This document shows, in pieces, positions 49,401-57,381 of a stretch of DNA of 64,000 nt (the stretch's first letter is position 1; each line of letters begins with the position of its first letter). The position numbers and the translations under genes were made by a program. Source of the DNA: Terrabacter sp. Root85 (GTDB lineage: Bacteria > Actinomycetota > Actinomycetes > Actinomycetales > Dermatophilaceae); contig NZ_LMIW01000010.1 of assembly GCF_001429185.1 (NCBI RefSeq), positions 310,001-374,000 of the forward strand, given 5' to 3'. The notes under the pieces were generated by a model, which was not told where the DNA came from, searched no databases, and saw nothing but the letters and a program-made list of their open reading frames with translations.

Positions 49401-50109
49401 CGCAACGGTCAGGCCGACGTCGCCGCTCTACGACAACGCCCCCTACCGGCTCACGGTCTCCGGCGTGAAGGACACGTCGGCAACGACGATGACGACGGCA
49501 TACTCCTCGACGTTCCGCACGGTCGACGTGGCACCGAAGGGCGTCGGGGCGTTCAGGGCGACAGGCGCGCTGCGCGCGGCGACGCTGACCTGGACGGCGC
49601 CGGCGGTCAACGACCTCGACCGCTACATCGTCCGGATGGCCACGGGATCCACCCCGCCGGCGAACGTCACGGCCGGCACCGGCGTCTACTCGGGCACGGC
49701 GCTGAGCGCGAAGGTCAACCTCGCCCAGGGGACGACGTACAGCTTCCGCATCTGGGCCAAGGACCGCTCGGGCAGGTACAGCCCGGCATCGTCGGTCAAG
49801 CTCGTCGGCACCGCGGAGACCATCGGCTCCAGCACGACGTCGCTGACCAAGGGCCGCTTCGTCACGGTGAGCAGCAAGCTGACCCGCCGCGACACCAGTG
49901 GTCCGATCTCCGGCGTCCCGGTCCAGCTCTACTGGCGCAAGGTCGGCTCGACGACGTGGAACCTCACGGCCACGCGCACGTCGAGCTCCGTGGGCACGGT
50001 CTCCTACGCCCACGCCCCCAGCGCGTCGGTCGACTACATGTGGGTCTACCGCGGGTCGAGCGCCTACGTCGGCTCGAGCAGCGCACTGCGCCGGGTCACC
50101 GTCCGCTGA
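46495..50109 (+). CDS. Secreted subtilase with FG-GAP repeats, Ig-like and fibronectin-type domains
   Basis: 1204-residue exported serine protease. Signal peptide 1-30; a pro-domain (about 55-125); subtilisin catalytic domain (about 140-410) with Asp in VAVIDTGVNG (about 168), His in NGHGSMVSG (about 204) and Ser in GTSFSAPIVAG (about 357). A pre-peptidase-type beta domain (about 425-545), then about seven FG-GAP/VCBS Ca-binding loops such as DLDGDGRTDLV and DVNGDSRADLV (about 575-890), an SbsA-like Ig domain (910-1010), a fibronectin III domain (1020-1105) and a final Ig-like module. All catalytic residues are present, so it should be active. ATG 46495. Monocistronic. Confidence 0.92.
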   Translation: MFRRRPFAAALTLALVAPVTAFATSPVASAAPTPTAKKVVAKHLPRLSRTGGHTRAHDPHTVLVKFKTTASKASRDLALTRRGGHAGAQVGGTSFVKVTTNGRAEELASRLGADPSVAEVTLDYVRSAAATPNDPAFGYDQDYLKTVRVPTAWDRSKGSLTQVVAVIDTGVNGKHPDLVGRTVAGYNAIRNVGIAAGAASDDNGHGSMVSGIIAAATNNGVGISGVAWNAKIMPVKVLDGTGNGTDSDVAEGVNWAVSHGAKILNLSLGGDGDNPALHDAVKNAVAKGAVVIVAAGNWGDDVPQYPAAYPEAIAVGATDSTGALTDFSSYGPWIDVAAPGWGILSTRLADTYYFGDGTSFSAPIVAGVATLIRTQSPALTPAQVLSRLRSTARDAGPRGIDPYYGAGVVDATNALGGGWAADFAQPAPWIGEPNDVPVRAKTLDQANYGLIDVEGDVDWYRFTPTALRAASVTVGPSYNNADDAQNLDPVLAVYDKNLRLVGQVDAKGPGESETLTFRPSGDEYFFTVRNFNGNRTDASYVVGVDSAPIGEFDPSVLFPVASVAGGNAALGATAVGDLTGDGRVDAVATAAAPGTGAQLYVFAQTSSGTFGAARPYGTVDSSLAHNVVVADVDRDGRRDVVVATDLGVQVLLQTAAGDLAPATLVPGTSGVTFVETADLDGDGRTDLVTSSPAGVTALVQQVDGSWAATVVSDTHATELETGDLDGDARPDVAAVAADGVRVLHNTTTGWTSTTPVAVAGAVHRGIEVADVNGDSRADLVVSTGEVAPSSQIVVLTQTSTGQLADPVVRSTTDWPTSVESGDVDGNGRPDVIALHEKWGHVTVEFQGQDGTLGATGYGQTDTVQDFGPGALAVGDVTGDGSPDAVVATDSGLRLVRNGGASTPGTTQLWVRSTSPNDFGSGTTQTYTPTVTFARDVVPSSVTTSTVRILNGRNGSAVPTTVSYDAVKRTATVRPTSPLYDNAPYRLTVSGVKDTSATTMTTAYSSTFRTVDVAPKGVGAFRATGALRAATLTWTAPAVNDLDRYIVRMATGSTPPANVTAGTGVYSGTALSAKVNLAQGTTYSFRIWAKDRSGRYSPASSVKLVGTAETIGSSTTSLTKGRFVTVSSKLTRRDTSGPISGVPVQLYWRKVGSTTWNLTATRTSSSVGTVSYAHAPSASVDYMWVYRGSSAYVGSSSALRRVTVR

Positions 50110-50131
50110 CGCGCGGGAGTCCGCCCCGCCC

Positions 50132-50185
50132 CACTCGAGTGAGCGCCCAGCCCCACTCGAGTGAGCGCCCCGTCCCAGTCGAGTG
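50132..50185. repeat. Three palindromic CACTCGAGTG boxes at 22-base spacing
   Basis: CACTCGAGTG at 50132-50141 and 50154-50163, and the variant CAGTCGAGTG at 50176-50185. Their starts are exactly 22 bases apart, two helical turns. The first two sit in an identical 19-base unit. They fill the short gap after the subtilase stop, immediately before the terminator hairpin. Could be an operator array or an extragenic palindromic repeat. Confidence 0.7.
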
Positions 50186-50224
50186 GCCCCGTTCTCACTG
50201 CAGCTGCGTGAGAGCGGGGCCTTT
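50185..50224 (+). terminator. Terminator of the subtilase gene
   Basis: GGCCCCGTTCTCAC (50185-50198) pairs with GTGAGAGCGGGGCC (50208-50221) with one G-T pair and a 9-base loop, then CTTT. A typical bidirectional terminator between the convergent subtilase and regulator genes. Confidence 0.8.
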
Positions 50225-50277
50225 CGACGGTGGGTCAGTGCACGATCGGCCTGGCGGCTCGTGGTCGGCCGGCGCGG

Positions 50278-50949
50278 TCAGAGCCAGCGGTAGCGGCGCT
50301 CCGGGCGACCGGTCGTGCCGTAGCGAAGGGTCACGTCGGCCTGGCCGAACGACACGAAGTGCTCGAGATAGCGACGGGCACTGACCCGCGAGATGCCCAC
50401 GGCCTCAGCACATTCCGTCGCGGAAAGCGTCTCGCGCGACTCGCGGAGCGCCTTCTCGACGGCCTCCGCCGTCTCGGCGCTGAGGCCCTTCGGCAGCACG
50501 GCCACCGGACCGCGGCCGACCGGCTGCGAGGTGAACGCCGCGTCGATCTCCTCCTGCGTCAGGTCGTCGCTCAGGCCGCGGGCCCGCTCGGCGGCATACG
50601 TCCGCAGCCGTTGCTCGAGGTCGGCGAAGGCGAAGGGCTTGAGCAGGTAGCCGACGACGCCCTGCCGCACCGCGCCCCGCACCGCGTCGGCCTCCTTGGC
50701 CGCGGTGATGACGAGCACGTCGCAGGTGTGCCCGGCCGCGCGCAGGCGGGTGACGACGTCGAGCCCGAACGCGTCGGGGAGGTAGAGGTCGAGGAGCACG
50801 AGATCGGGCCGGAGCGACTCGACGAGGGCCACGGCCTCGTCGCCCGTCTGGGCCGTGCCGACGACCTCGAAGCCGTCGATCCGCTCGACGAAGCCACGGT
50901 GGATGCGAGCCACCATGAAGTCGTCGTCGACGACGAGCACCGTGGTCAT
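50278..50949 (-). CDS. CitB/DpiA-family response regulator
   Basis: 223 residues. The receiver domain (about 3-115) has TVLVVDDDFMVARIHRGF, phospho-Asp in LVLLDLYLPDAFG, Thr/Ser in VLVITAAKEADAV and Lys in YLLKPFAF. The C-terminal half (about 155-215) has a helix-turn-helix typical of CitB-type regulators, SATECAEAVGISRVSARRYL. ATG 50949 overlaps the kinase stop by 4 bases. With the CitA-type kinase and the divergent tctCBA genes it should sense tricarboxylates and activate their uptake. Confidence 0.9.
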   Translation of the reverse strand: MTTVLVVDDDFMVARIHRGFVERIDGFEVVGTAQTGDEAVALVESLRPDLVLLDLYLPDAFGLDVVTRLRAAGHTCDVLVITAAKEADAVRGAVRQGVVGYLLKPFAFADLEQRLRTYAAERARGLSDDLTQEEIDAAFTSQPVGRGPVAVLPKGLSAETAEAVEKALRESRETLSATECAEAVGISRVSARRYLEHFVSFGQADVTLRYGTTGRPERRYRWL

Positions 50950-52742
50950 CGCTTCTCCTCCGCGTGCCCGATGGCGGCCTCGACGGTGAGGCGGGCGACG
51001 AACTTCGCGCCCGTCGGGGTGTTCTCCACCTCGACCTCGCCGCCCCGACGTTGGCAGATCAGGCGCGTCAGCGCCAGCCCGATGCCACGCTCGCCCGCCC
51101 GGGCCGCCTTCGTCGTGTAGCCGTGGGTGAAGACCTCCGTCACGACCTCGGGCGCGATGCCCGGCCCCGAGTCGACGACGCTGACCTCGAGCGAGCTCGC
51201 GTCCTGGCGGATCGTCAGCTCGACCCACTTGTCCGGGCCGTCGGACGACGCCGCAGCGTCGATGGCGTTGTCGACGAGGTTGCCGACGACGGCCGCGACG
51301 TCGGCCGAGTCGCGCGGGCCGACGCGACCGAGCGACGTGTCGTCGGAGACCCGCAGCTCGACGCGCCGCTCGGTCGCCTGCGCGGCCTTGGCCATGACGA
51401 GCGCCGTCACGGCGGTGTCGCGGATGCGCCGCGAGACCGTGAGGTCGAGCTGGGCACGGTGCTCGCTCACGGCGTCGACGTAGCCGACGACCTCGTCGTA
51501 CTCGCCGAGCTGGATGAGCCCCGAGATCGTGTGCAGCTGGTTGGCGAACTCGTGCGCCTGGGCCCGGAGCAGCTCGGTCGTGCTGCGGAACGAGCCGATC
51601 TCGCGCTCGAGGTCGGCGAGCTCGGTGCGGTCGCGCAGGGTCGTCACCGAGCCCAGCGGCCGGCCGTCCTTGCTGACCTCCATGCGGTTCATGACGAGGA
51701 CCCGGCCGCGGCGCAGGACGACCTGGTCGCGAGGCCTCGTCCGGGCCCTGTCGCCCGCACCGTCGCCCGTGGCGTCATCCGCACCGTCGCCCGTGGCGTC
51801 ATCCGCCTCGCCACCGTCGTCGGCCCCGACCACGGCATCCGAGGACTCGCTCTCGTCCGTCACCCCCCGGAGCACGTCACGCAGCCGTGGACCGATCGGG
51901 AGGTCGTCGAGACGCATCCCCACGGCGTGCTCCGGCAGATCGAGCAGACGCTGGGCGACGTTGTTGACCAAGGTGATCCGCTCGTTCGTGTCGAGCGCCA
52001 CGACACCCTCGGCGAGTCCGAAGAGCATCGCCTCCCGACTCTCGGCGAGGCCCGTGATCTCGGCCGGCTCGAGCCCGAGCGTCTGCCGCTTGATGCGCCG
52101 GGCGAGCAGCCACGAGCCCACGCCTCCGAGCACGAGGGCGATGCCGAGGTAGGTCGGAAGGTACGACGACGCACCTTGGAGGCGGTCGAGGGCGGACGGC
52201 ATACGCACGGCGACCATGACGGTGCCGAGCTGGGCCCCCACCGGCAGCACAGCGGGGCCAGTCGCGGGCGGGTCGTAGAGAAGTGGGCTCTGCGCGACGA
52301 GCATCCGCTCGCCCTGGACGTCCATGACGCCCGTCCAGCTAGCCCCCTCACCGACGGCCGGCGCGCCGAGCGGGATGCGGGTCTTGTCGATCGTCGGGTC
52401 CGACGACACCCGGGCGACCTCGTCGGCGTCGGCCAACGTCACCGATGTGACGTCGTACTGGGTCACGACGGACTGGGTGATGGTGGGCAGGACGTTGACG
52501 ACGCCGCCTGGGCTCATCTCCGCGCGCACGATCGGGGTGCTGGCGACCTGCTCGGCGATAGCCGCGATGCGCCGGCCCTCGGTGCGCGTGAACGTCGACT
52601 CCGACTGCGCGAGGGACACCAGTGCGACGGTGACGAGCACACCGAGCAGGATGACCATCTGCACGACGAGCAGCTGCCCGGCGAGGGAGAGGCGACCGAA
52701 GCGGCCCGGTCTCTGCGTGACCAAAACGAACTCAACCTTCAT
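50946..52742 (-). CDS. CitA/DcuS-family sensor histidine kinase
   Basis: 598 residues. A helix (about 23-45), an extracytoplasmic PAS-like sensor (about 46-195), a second helix (about 196-215), a cytoplasmic PAS domain (about 225-290), an Asp-rich linker holding two copies of ATGDGADD-like repeats (about 310-330), then the dimer region with the phospho-His in AQAHEFANQLHTI (about 393) and catalytic motifs LVDNAIDAA, DSGPGIAPE and GIGLALT. ATG 52742 has no good ribosome-binding site; it may be leaderless or start slightly upstream at TTG 52751. It is divergent from tctC by 84 bases, so both promoters share that gap. Confidence 0.9.
   Translation of the reverse strand: MKVEFVLVTQRPGRFGRLSLAGQLLVVQMVILLGVLVTVALVSLAQSESTFTRTEGRRIAAIAEQVASTPIVRAEMSPGGVVNVLPTITQSVVTQYDVTSVTLADADEVARVSSDPTIDKTRIPLGAPAVGEGASWTGVMDVQGERMLVAQSPLLYDPPATGPAVLPVGAQLGTVMVAVRMPSALDRLQGASSYLPTYLGIALVLGGVGSWLLARRIKRQTLGLEPAEITGLAESREAMLFGLAEGVVALDTNERITLVNNVAQRLLDLPEHAVGMRLDDLPIGPRLRDVLRGVTDESESSDAVVGADDGGEADDATGDGADDATGDGAGDRARTRPRDQVVLRRGRVLVMNRMEVSKDGRPLGSVTTLRDRTELADLEREIGSFRSTTELLRAQAHEFANQLHTISGLIQLGEYDEVVGYVDAVSEHRAQLDLTVSRRIRDTAVTALVMAKAAQATERRVELRVSDDTSLGRVGPRDSADVAAVVGNLVDNAIDAAASSDGPDKWVELTIRQDASSLEVSVVDSGPGIAPEVVTEVFTHGYTTKAARAGERGIGLALTRLICQRRGGEVEVENTPTGAKFVARLTVEAAIGHAEEKR
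51757..51804. repeat. 24-base exact tandem duplication in the kinase linker
   Basis: The 24-base unit at 51757-51780 is repeated exactly at 51781-51804, in frame with the kinase. It encodes the duplicated Asp/Gly/Ala-rich octapeptide DDATGDGA. A possible site of copy-number change that keeps the frame. Confidence 0.85.
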
Positions 52743-52826
52743 TGCTGACACAAGGGCGACACGGCGTCGTGACGCAGGCCACGATCATGCCGTTCCAGCC
52801 ACAGAACGCGAAAGTAGACCTCAACG

Positions 52827-53852
52827 ATGAGCACTCGTACTCCCGCCCGCAGGTCCGTCCTGCTCGGCGTCACCGTCGGCGTCACCGCCCTGGCCCTCTC
52901 GGCCTGCGGCGCCACCGCCAAGAAGGACGACGCCGCCACCGGCGCGGCCGGTGGCTCCCCCGCCAGCAACCTCCAGATCATGGTCCCCAACGCCCCCGGC
53001 GGCGGCTACGACACGACCGCCCGCACCGCGGCGAAGGTCATGGAGGCCGCCAAGATCACCAGCGCGATCCAGGTCTTCAACCTCCCGGGCGCCGGCGGCA
53101 CCGTGGGCCTGCAGCGCACGGTCAACGAGAAGGGCAACGGCAAGCTCGCCATGCAGATGGGGCTCGGCGTCGTCGGCGCGGCCTACACGCAGAAGAGCCA
53201 GGCCACGCTCAACGACACCACCCCGATCGCCAAGCTGATCGAGGAGGCCGGCGCGATCGTCGTGCCGAAGGACTCGCCCTACCAGGACGTCAACGCGCTC
53301 GTCGCGGCGTGGAAGGCCGACCCGAAGAAGGTCAACGTCGGCGGCGGCTCGTCCCCGGGCGGACCCGACCACCTGCTCCCGATGCAGCTGGCCAAGGCGG
53401 TCGGCATCGACCCCAAGACCGTCAGCTACATCGGCTTCGACGGCGGCGGCGAGCTGCTCCCGGCACTCATCGGCAACAAGATCTCCTTCGGTGCCAGCGG
53501 CTTCGGCGAGTTCCTCGACCAGGTCAAGGCCGGCCAGGTCAAGGTCCTCGCGGTCACGAGCGAGAAGCGCATCGACGCCCTGCCCGACGTGCCGACCCTC
53601 AAGGAGTCCGGCATCGACCTCGTCTTCACCAACTGGCGCGGCATCGTGGCCCCTCCCGGCATCTCCGACGCCGACAAGGCCACGTGGATCGACGCGCTGA
53701 CGAAGATGCACGCCTCGCAGGGCTGGAAGGACGAGATGGAGAAGCGCGGTTGGACCGACGCCTTCGTCACCGGTGACGCGTTCGGCACCTTCCTCAAGGA
53801 GCAGGACGCCTCGGTCGCCGAGATCCTCACCACCCTCGGACTGGCCAGCTGA
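52827..53852 (+). CDS. tctC: Tripartite tricarboxylate transporter, substrate-binding lipoprotein TctC
   Basis: 341 residues. Signal peptide with lipobox LSAC (Cys 29 region, [12 protein letters not shown]), so it is lipid-anchored outside. The TctC/Bug fold follows: [18 protein letters not shown] near the N-terminus of the mature part and [18 protein letters not shown], with [18 protein letters not shown] typical of the family. Binds citrate or a related acid and hands it to TctAB. ATG 52827 has a TAGACC box about 7 bases upstream, hinting at a leaderless transcript. First gene of the tctCBA-usp operon. Confidence 0.92.
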   Translation: MSTRTPARRSVLLGVTVGVTALALSACGATAKKDDAATGAAGGSPASNLQIMVPNAPGGGYDTTARTAAKVMEAAKITSAIQVFNLPGAGGTVGLQRTVNEKGNGKLAMQMGLGVVGAAYTQKSQATLNDTTPIAKLIEEAGAIVVPKDSPYQDVNALVAAWKADPKKVNVGGGSSPGGPDHLLPMQLAKAVGIDPKTVSYIGFDGGGELLPALIGNKISFGASGFGEFLDQVKAGQVKVLAVTSEKRIDALPDVPTLKESGIDLVFTNWRGIVAPPGISDADKATWIDALTKMHASQGWKDEMEKRGWTDAFVTGDAFGTFLKEQDASVAEILTTLGLAS

Positions 53853-53854
53853 CC

Positions 53855-54442
53855 ATGTCGGACCACACCCCCGACCCCACGCGCGACGCGCCCGCCGGTG
53901 CTGTGACCAGCACCGGCGGCACGTCCGCCGTCATGTCCGACGGGGTGGCCGCGCAGGGCCGCGGGGATCGCGCGCAGTACGGCATGTGCGCCTTCCTCGC
54001 GGTCCTCGGCGGGCTGCTGCTCTTCGACGCGGCCCGCATCGGCCACGCGACGAGCAGCAACGACCCCGTGGGTCCCCGTCCCGTGCCGATCATCCTCGGC
54101 ATCCTGCTGCTCGTGACCGCCGTCCTGTATGCCGTCGACGTCTACCGCGGCGGCGTCGGCAGCGCCGAGGAGGGCGAGGACGTCGACCTCTCGACCGGCT
54201 CGGACTGGAAGACCCTCGGCCTGCTCGCCGGCTTCTTCGTCCTCAACGCCGTGCTCATCGAGCCGCTCGGCTGGGTCATCAGCGGCACCATCCTCTTCGC
54301 CGGCTCGGCCTTCGCCCTCGGCAACCGTCACCACGTGCGCGGTCTGCTCTTCGGCCTGGGCCTCGCGCTCGCCACCTTCTACGCCTTCGCCATCGGGCTC
54401 GACGTCAACCTGCCCGCCGGCGTGCTGCAAGGAATCCTCTGA
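53855..54442 (+). CDS. tctB: Tripartite tricarboxylate transporter small membrane subunit TctB
   Basis: 195 residues: a 45-residue cytoplasmic N-terminus, then four helices ([50 protein letters not shown] and [18 protein letters not shown]). Family-typical in size and topology. Starts 2 bases after the tctC stop codon and its own stop overlaps tctA by one base. The N-terminal extension is a bit long for TctB and rich in Ala/Gly. Confidence 0.88.
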   Translation: MSDHTPDPTRDAPAGAVTSTGGTSAVMSDGVAAQGRGDRAQYGMCAFLAVLGGLLLFDAARIGHATSSNDPVGPRPVPIILGILLLVTAVLYAVDVYRGGVGSAEEGEDVDLSTGSDWKTLGLLAGFFVLNAVLIEPLGWVISGTILFAGSAFALGNRHHVRGLLFGLGLALATFYAFAIGLDVNLPAGVLQGIL

Positions 54443-55995
54443 TGGACAACTTCGCCAACCTGATCGACGGGTTCGGGCACGTCCTGACCCCGATGAACCT
54501 GCTCTTCGCCCTCATCGGCGTCACCATCGGCACCGCCGTCGGCGTCCTCCCCGGCATCGGCCCGGCCATGACCGTCGCGCTGCTCCTGCCCGTCACGTAC
54601 GGCCTCGAGCCGACCCAGGCCCTCATCATGTTCGCCGGCATCTTCTACGGCGGTATGTACGGCGGCTCGACGACCTCGATCCTGCTCAACACGCCCGGTG
54701 AGTCCTCGTCGGTCGTCACGGCCATCGAGGGCAACAAGATGGCCAAGGCCGGCCGGGCCGCGCAGGCGCTCGCGACCGCGGCCATCGGCTCCTTCGTCGC
54801 CGGCACGATCGGCACCCTGCTGCTCGCGCTCGTCATGCCGCAGGTCGTGAAGTTCGCGGTCAGCCTCGGCGCCCCTGAGTACTTCGCGATCATGCTGCTG
54901 GCCTTCGCCGGTGCGAGCGCGGTGCTCGGCAGCTCACGCATCCGCGGCTTCGCAGCCCTGCTCATCGGCCTCGCCATCGGGCTCATCGGCATCGACAAGG
55001 TGACCGGCCAGCAGCGCATGACCTTCGGGACCGCGCAGCTCGCCGACGGCATCGACGTCGTCGTCGTCGCGGTCGGCATCTTCGCCGTCGGCGAGGCGCT
55101 CTGGGTCGCGGCCCACCTGCGGCGCAAGGCCGCCGGCGTCATTCCGGTCGGCCGCCCGTGGATGGGACGGGACGACTGGGGCCGCTCGTGGAAGCCGTGG
55201 CTGCGCGGCACCGCCTTCGGCTTCCCGTTCGGCGCCCTCCCCGCGGGTGGCGCCGAGATCCCGACCTTCCTGTCCTACATGACCGAGCGCAAGCTCTCGA
55301 AGCGACCGGAGGAGTTCGGCAAGGGCGCCATCGAGGGCGTCGCCGGACCCGAGGCCGCCAACAACGCCTCGGCCGCCGGCACCCTGGTCCCGATGCTCGC
55401 GCTCGGGCTGCCGACCAACGCGACGGCCGCGATCATGCTCGCCGCGCTGCAGGGCTGGGGCCTCGAGCCGGGGCCGCTGCTCATGGAGAAGCAGCCGGTG
55501 CTCGTCTGGACGCTCATCGCGAGCCTCTTCGTCGGCAACACGATGCTGCTGCTGCTCAACCTGCCGCTCGCCCCTGCCTGGGCCAAGCTGCTCCAGATCC
55601 CGCGTCCCTACCTCTACGCCGGCATCCTCTTCTTCGCCTCCATGGGGGCGTATGCCGTCAACGCCCAACCGTTCGACCTGCTCCTCCTGCTCGCGCTGGG
55701 CATGGTCGGCTTCGCGCTGCGCCGCTTCGGGCTGCCGGTGCTGCCGCTCATCATCGGCGTCATCCTCGGCCCGCTCGCCGAGCTGCAGGGGCGTCGCTCG
55801 CTCCAGCTCTCGGGCGGCGACCTCAGCGGTCTCGTCGGCGGCCCCGTCGCCTGGGTCTGCTACGCGATCATCGCGCTCGTCCTGCTGTGGCCGCTCGTCG
55901 GCAGGCTGATCGGCCGCGGTCGCGGACGCGGCGGCGACGGTCCCGGCACGGGCGTCGGCCCGAGCGCTCCGGAGACGACGGAGGTCATGGCATGA
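54442..55995 (+). CDS. tctA: Tripartite tricarboxylate transporter large membrane subunit TctA
   Basis: 517 residues, about twelve helices. Start [19 protein letters not shown], then [20 protein letters not shown] and [20 protein letters not shown] (the TctA signature), with a second repeat [19 protein letters not shown]. The C-terminus has a short Gly/Arg/Pro-rich tail. ATG 54442 overlaps the tctB stop (TGATG). The inner-membrane permease of the citrate-type uptake system. Confidence 0.95.
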   Translation: MDNFANLIDGFGHVLTPMNLLFALIGVTIGTAVGVLPGIGPAMTVALLLPVTYGLEPTQALIMFAGIFYGGMYGGSTTSILLNTPGESSSVVTAIEGNKMAKAGRAAQALATAAIGSFVAGTIGTLLLALVMPQVVKFAVSLGAPEYFAIMLLAFAGASAVLGSSRIRGFAALLIGLAIGLIGIDKVTGQQRMTFGTAQLADGIDVVVVAVGIFAVGEALWVAAHLRRKAAGVIPVGRPWMGRDDWGRSWKPWLRGTAFGFPFGALPAGGAEIPTFLSYMTERKLSKRPEEFGKGAIEGVAGPEAANNASAAGTLVPMLALGLPTNATAAIMLAALQGWGLEPGPLLMEKQPVLVWTLIASLFVGNTMLLLLNLPLAPAWAKLLQIPRPYLYAGILFFASMGAYAVNAQPFDLLLLLALGMVGFALRRFGLPVLPLIIGVILGPLAELQGRRSLQLSGGDLSGLVGGPVAWVCYAIIALVLLWPLVGRLIGRGRGRGGDGPGTGVGPSAPETTEVMA

Positions 55996-56384
55996 CGATC
56001 CTCGTCGGCTACATCCCGACGTCGCAGGGCGAGGCGGCCCTCGCGGCCGCGATCGCCGAGGCGAAGGCGCACGACGAGTCGGTGCTCGTCATCAACATGT
56101 CCCGCGACGACAAGCTCGTCGACGCTCACCGCGCCGAGGGCTCGGACCTCGACCGGCTCGACGCCGACCTCGCCGAGTCCGGGGTCACGCACGAGGTGCG
56201 TCGCATCGAGCACGGCACCGACCCGGCCGACCAGCTCCTCGAGCTCGTCGACCGGGAGCAGCCCCGGATGCTCGTCATCGGCATCCGGCACCGCAGCGCC
56301 GTCGGCAAGCTGCTGCTCGGCTCGACCGCGCAGCGCCTGCTGCTCGACGCCACCTGCCCGGTCCTCGCCGTCAAGGCGAACTGA
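55992..56384 (+). CDS. Universal stress protein (UspA family)
   Basis: 130 residues, single Usp domain. [16 protein letters not shown] begins the fold, and [20 protein letters not shown] near the C-terminus matches the ATP-binding G-x2-G-x9-G-(S/T) pattern of this family. ATG 55992 overlaps the tctA stop by 4 bases, making it the fourth gene of the tct operon. Usp proteins next to tct genes are frequent in Actinobacteria; a regulatory role in the transporter is possible but unproven. Confidence 0.88.
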   Translation: MTILVGYIPTSQGEAALAAAIAEAKAHDESVLVINMSRDDKLVDAHRAEGSDLDRLDADLAESGVTHEVRRIEHGTDPADQLLELVDREQPRMLVIGIRHRSAVGKLLLGSTAQRLLLDATCPVLAVKAN

Positions 56385-56406
56385 GCGAGCCGGCATACGC
56401 CCCCGT

Positions 56407-56450
56407 TCGAGGTGATACCGGAGGCCACGGTGCTGCCGGTATCACCTCGA
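56407..56450. terminator. Perfect 15-bp hairpin, 3' end of the tct operon
   Basis: TCGAGGTGATACCGG (56407-56421) pairs perfectly with 56436-56450; the loop is 14 bases. No T-run follows, so it may be a terminator or an extragenic palindrome. It resembles the second hairpin 20 bases further right (shared TTCGAGGTGAT). Confidence 0.7.
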
Positions 56451-56469
56451 CGCGCGCCCGGCCCCTGAC

Positions 56470-56519
56470 GGTTCGAGATGATGGCGGGCGCCCCCTCGGT
56501 GCCGTCATCACCTCGAACC
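56470..56519. terminator. Imperfect hairpin, 3' end of the GNAT gene
   Basis: GGTTCGAGATGATGGCGG at 56470-56487 pairs with 56502-56519 (two mismatches). It is a variant of the 56407-56450 hairpin and sits between convergent genes, just after the end (56529) of the leftward acetyltransferase gene, so it may terminate that transcript. Confidence 0.6.
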
Positions 56520-56528
56520 GGGGACAGG

Positions 56529-57308
56529 TCAGGCGGGGGCTCGGGAGACGCCGACGTGGCGGGCGACCTCGGCGAAGCCGGCGCGCTGGTAGAGCCCGAT
56601 CGCGGGCCCGCCGTCCTCGGCGACGATGACGAGCCGCCCGACGGCCGGGTCCTCGAGCGCCCACTCCCCCGCGGCACGCACGAGCGCCCCGGCGATGCCG
56701 CGCCGCCGGTGGCTCTCGAGGGTGACGACGTCCTGGTAGCGGGCGAGGTCGCCGAGCCGCACGATGCCGAGGTTCGCCACGAGCCGGTCGCCGTCGAAGG
56801 CCCCGAACCAACCCGCCCGCCCCGACTCGACGAGCCCGCGCTGCGCCGCCGCCCGCCGCCGCTCGAAGACGAGACGCCGGTCGCGCCGGTCCTCGGGGGT
56901 GTCGCTCCCGCCGACGTGGGCCGACTGCTCCCAGTCGTCGTCGGACTCGAGCGCCCGGATCCGTATGCCGTCCGGCACCTCCGCTGCCACCGGCACCGAC
57001 GTCGTGGCGAGGTCGACGTCGACCTCGACGTCCCAGCCCTGGGCGGCCCAGGCCGCGGTGTCGCCGCCGTCGTGCGTGAAGGCGATCGCTCGGTGGTCGG
57101 CATCCGGGAGCTCCTCCTCGAAACGTGCGGTCCAGCGCTGGACCTCGTCCGAACGGGCCGCGGAGGGCACGAGCAGGAAGTTGCCCCACCAGAAGGTCGG
57201 GTTTGCCTCGGTGCGCACGACGAGGTGGTCGCCGTGTTCGGTCACGGTGGAGCCCTGCAGCCGCAGCAGGTCGAGGTCGGTGGTCAGCCCGGGACTGTCG
57301 ATGCGCAC
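56529..57308 (-). CDS. GNAT-family N-acetyltransferase
   Basis: 259 residues. The acetyl-CoA site is visible near the C-terminus: DVVTLESHRRRGIAGALVRAA (split by the pyrophosphate R-x2-G-x-A pattern), then PAIGLYQRAGFAEVARH. The N-terminal half is a degenerate GNAT domain (double-GNAT architecture). GTG 57308 is preferred because GGAAGG lies 8 bases upstream; the open frame extends to 57338. Substrate unknown. The gene is convergent with the tct operon and upstream of marP in the same direction. Confidence 0.8.
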   Translation of the reverse strand: MRIDSPGLTTDLDLLRLQGSTVTEHGDHLVVRTEANPTFWWGNFLLVPSAARSDEVQRWTARFEEELPDADHRAIAFTHDGGDTAAWAAQGWDVEVDVDLATTSVPVAAEVPDGIRIRALESDDDWEQSAHVGGSDTPEDRRDRRLVFERRRAAAQRGLVESGRAGWFGAFDGDRLVANLGIVRLGDLARYQDVVTLESHRRRGIAGALVRAAGEWALEDPAVGRLVIVAEDGGPAIGLYQRAGFAEVARHVGVSRAPA

Positions 57309-57316
57309 CCCCCGAT

Positions 57317-57370
57317 CCTTCCACCATCGACAGGCCACGCCGACGAACTTCGGCCCTTCGACGGTGGAGG
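57317..57370. repeat. Hairpin between marP and the GNAT gene
   Basis: CCTTCCACCATCGA (57317-57330) can pair with TCGACGGTGGAGG (57358-57370) with a mismatch and a G-T pair. The left arm overlaps the GNAT ribosome-binding region, so the structure might terminate marP and also mask translation initiation downstream. Confidence 0.5.
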
Positions 57371-57381
57371 GGGCAGGCGGG

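Noticed and set aside
48052-50013. Long minus-strand frame over the subtilase
   Set aside because: Arg/Asp-rich shadow of the FG-GAP repeats; the plus frame has the catalytic triad and signal peptide.
50964-52748. Long plus-strand frame over the CitA-type kinase
   Set aside because: Composition shadow of the kinase gene on the other strand; no motif, no ribosome-binding site.
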